Shown here piece by piece: positions 5,794-6,670 of a stretch of 6,670 nucleotides of DNA; the stretch's first letter is position 1; every line of letters starts with the position of its first letter. The stretch covers positions 1 through 6,670 of the forward strand of contig CAYGWP010000005.1 in the NCBI GenBank assembly GCA_964353455.1, given 5' to 3'. The notes under the pieces were generated by a model. It had not been told where the DNA came from, searched no databases, and worked only from the letters and a program-made list of their open reading frames with translations. Source of the DNA: CAYGWP01 sp964353455 (GTDB lineage Bacteria; Planctomycetota; Phycisphaerae; FEN-1346). Both the position numbers and the translations under genes were made by a program.

Positions 5794-5819
5794 GACGAAC
5801 CTTATCGGAGGCCGGGCCG
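5764..5819 (+). promoter_or_regulatory. Hairpin burying the transposase ribosome binding site
   Basis: CGGCCCGGC (5764-5772) pairs perfectly with GCCGGGCCG (5811-5819). Inside it, CCGAT (5776-5780) pairs with ATCGG (5804-5808), separated by a small ATG/AG internal loop. The Shine-Dalgarno GGAGG (5807-5811) and the first base of the GTG start (5819) lie in the paired part. Any RNA that begins before 5764 would fold this way and block translation, while RNA starting inside the loop would not. Many insertion sequences use such a device against read-through from neighbouring genes. Confidence 0.6.
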
Positions 5820-6670
5820 TGAAACGCTACCACCTCTCATCGTCGTTTCTGGGCGTGGTCTTAAGCGCGAAAATCGCCTTTTCCCAAAGGTCGTGGCCGT
5901 ACCTGGCCGCCTGCGCGGTGCCGTGGCTCCTGTGCGCCGGCCAGCGGTGCGTCACGCGGCTGGCGGGATGGGGCAGCCATCGGCGGAGCCTGTCGGGGTA
6001 CTACCGCTTTCTGTCGGATGGCAAGTGGCGGATGCAAGTCTTCTTCAAGTGCCTCTTCGATCTGACCGTGAGGACCTTTCGGACGCCCGATTTAACGCTG
6101 GTGCTGGACGATACGCTGTCGCCGAAGTGGGGACGGGGCATCTTCGGGACCGCTTTTCACTTCGACCACACGGCGCGGCCGCGCGCGGGGTATATCTGTG
6201 GCCACAACTGGGTGGTGCTGGCGGTGGTGGTGCAGGCGGGGGCGCGGGCCTGGGTGGCGTTGCCGTTCTGGGTGGCGCTGTACCGGCCGAAGAAGACCTG
6301 CCCGCGGGGCCAGTTCCGGACGCGACACGAGATGGCGGCCGAGGCGCTCGGGGCCGTCCGAGGCTGGTTTTCAGGGCCTATCCTGCTTCTGGCCGACGGG
6401 GCGTATGCGAACAGGTCGCTGATAGGACCGGCGCGGAAACTGGCCATCGAGGTGGTCAGCCGGCTTCGCGCCGACGCCCGCCTCAGGGAGCCGAAGCCGC
6501 GAAAGCAGCCGAAAGGCAAACGCGGGCGGAAGCCCCGCCGCGGCCCTTGGCTGCCGAGGCTCTCGCGTCTGGCGCGGCAGCGGTCGAAGTTCAAGACGCT
6601 GGCCGTCGCCATCTACGGTAAGACGGTGACGCTGCGGCTGCGTGAGATAGTGGCTTGGTGGCCGCCGCTT
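5819..6670 (+). CDS. DDE superfamily transposase (DDE_5, IS701/IS4-like), 3' end outside window
   Basis: A GTG at 5819 with GGAGG seven bases upstream opens a frame that runs to the right edge (284 codons). Residues 1-80 are an N-terminal helical, basic region that includes GYYRFLSDGKW (60-70). LTLVLDDTLSPKWG (92-105) contains the first catalytic Asp (D97 or D98). LLLADGAYANRSL (189-201) contains the second (D193). The final Glu is expected beyond the window. A very basic stretch (224-260) separates the second Asp from the next strand, probably the insertion before the catalytic Glu. This pattern fits transposases of the DDE_5 superfamily endonuclease type. The protein would cut and rejoin the ends of the insertion sequence. 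A longer-looking plus-strand frame starting at 5719 is out of register and is a shadow. Translation is probably held down by the upstream hairpin. Confidence 0.82.
   Translation, partial: MKRYHLSSSFLGVVLSAKIAFSQRSWPYLAACAVPWLLCAGQRCVTRLAGWGSHRRSLSGYYRFLSDGKWRMQVFFKCLFDLTVRTFRTPDLTLVLDDTLSPKWGRGIFGTAFHFDHTARPRAGYICGHNWVVLAVVVQAGARAWVALPFWVALYRPKKTCPRGQFRTRHEMAAEALGAVRGWFSGPILLLADGAYANRSLIGPARKLAIEVVSRLRADARLREPKPRKQPKGKRGRKPRRGPWLPRLSRLARQRSKFKTLAVAIYGKTVTLRLREIVAWWPPL

Larger units (their letters stand above)
5713..6670 (+). mobile_element. Insertion sequence with DDE transposase, right end outside window
   Basis: The transposase gene, its regulatory hairpin and the cut HEPN-like gene indicate an insertion sequence whose left end lies between roughly 5705 and 5763. 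The exact terminal repeat cannot be set, because the matching right end and target duplication are beyond the window. The stretch from TGAGTGTACCGG (5715-5726) is a candidate for the left tip, a guess from where HEPN similarity stops. The family is probably IS701/IS4-like. Confidence 0.55.

Noticed and set aside
5719..6621. 300-codon plus-strand open frame over the transposase
   Set aside because: It is Gly/Ala/Arg-rich, begins upstream of the hairpin, and is out of register with the frame that carries the DDE motifs and the well-placed GGAGG.
1..6670. tRNA, rRNA, CRISPR array or tandem repeats
   Set aside because: I saw no cloverleaf with a T-loop signature, no conserved rRNA stretches and no regularly spaced direct repeats.

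Overview
This is a GC-rich bacterial window with the gene content of an integrated phage-like or plasmid-like element. By hand count, sample lines are about 70% or more G+C in the integrase and about 50-62% around positions 2460-3660. The lineage cannot be fixed from the sequence. A Planctomycetes-like host is only an impression from the style of the sigma-factor, integrase and transposase proteins.

Layout. Positions 1-2060 hold a tightly packed minus-strand operon, read right to left. It encodes a sigma-70-family regulator (1431-2060), an unrecognised 112-aa protein (1072-1410), a small SEC-C zinc-motif protein (825-1079), a small zinc-ribbon protein with a charged helical tail (635-838), and a P-loop ATPase of the phage AAA_24/Sak4-like type that runs off the left edge (1-550). 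Two of the junctions overlap. Positions 2061-2415 are non-coding and hold a perfect 18-bp palindrome, a cluster of GTGAC/GTAAC boxes, a short perfect hairpin and a convincing minus-strand intrinsic terminator. Positions 2416-3483 (minus) encode a 355-aa protein I do not recognise, which has its own promoter (3520-3548) and that terminator. Positions 3484-3928 form a divergent, lower-GC control region full of inverted repeats. To its right, on the plus strand, lie an AlpA/excisionase-type helix-turn-helix gene (3929-4138) and a complete tyrosine recombinase (4233-5438).

Beyond the integrase is a minus-strand remnant of a HEPN-like gene (from 5509). It seems to be cut by an insertion sequence whose DDE transposase starts at GTG 5819 and runs off the right edge. 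The transposase ribosome binding site and start base are buried in a long hairpin, a known way of silencing transposases that are read through from outside.

Inferred working: the integrase and the small HTH protein mobilise the element. The sigma-like protein may control the recombination-type operon it heads. The orphan 355-aa gene is an independent unit divergent from the integrase module. The least explained parts are the 355-aa protein, the palindrome array in front of the sigma operon, and the inverted-repeat region in front of the integration module.
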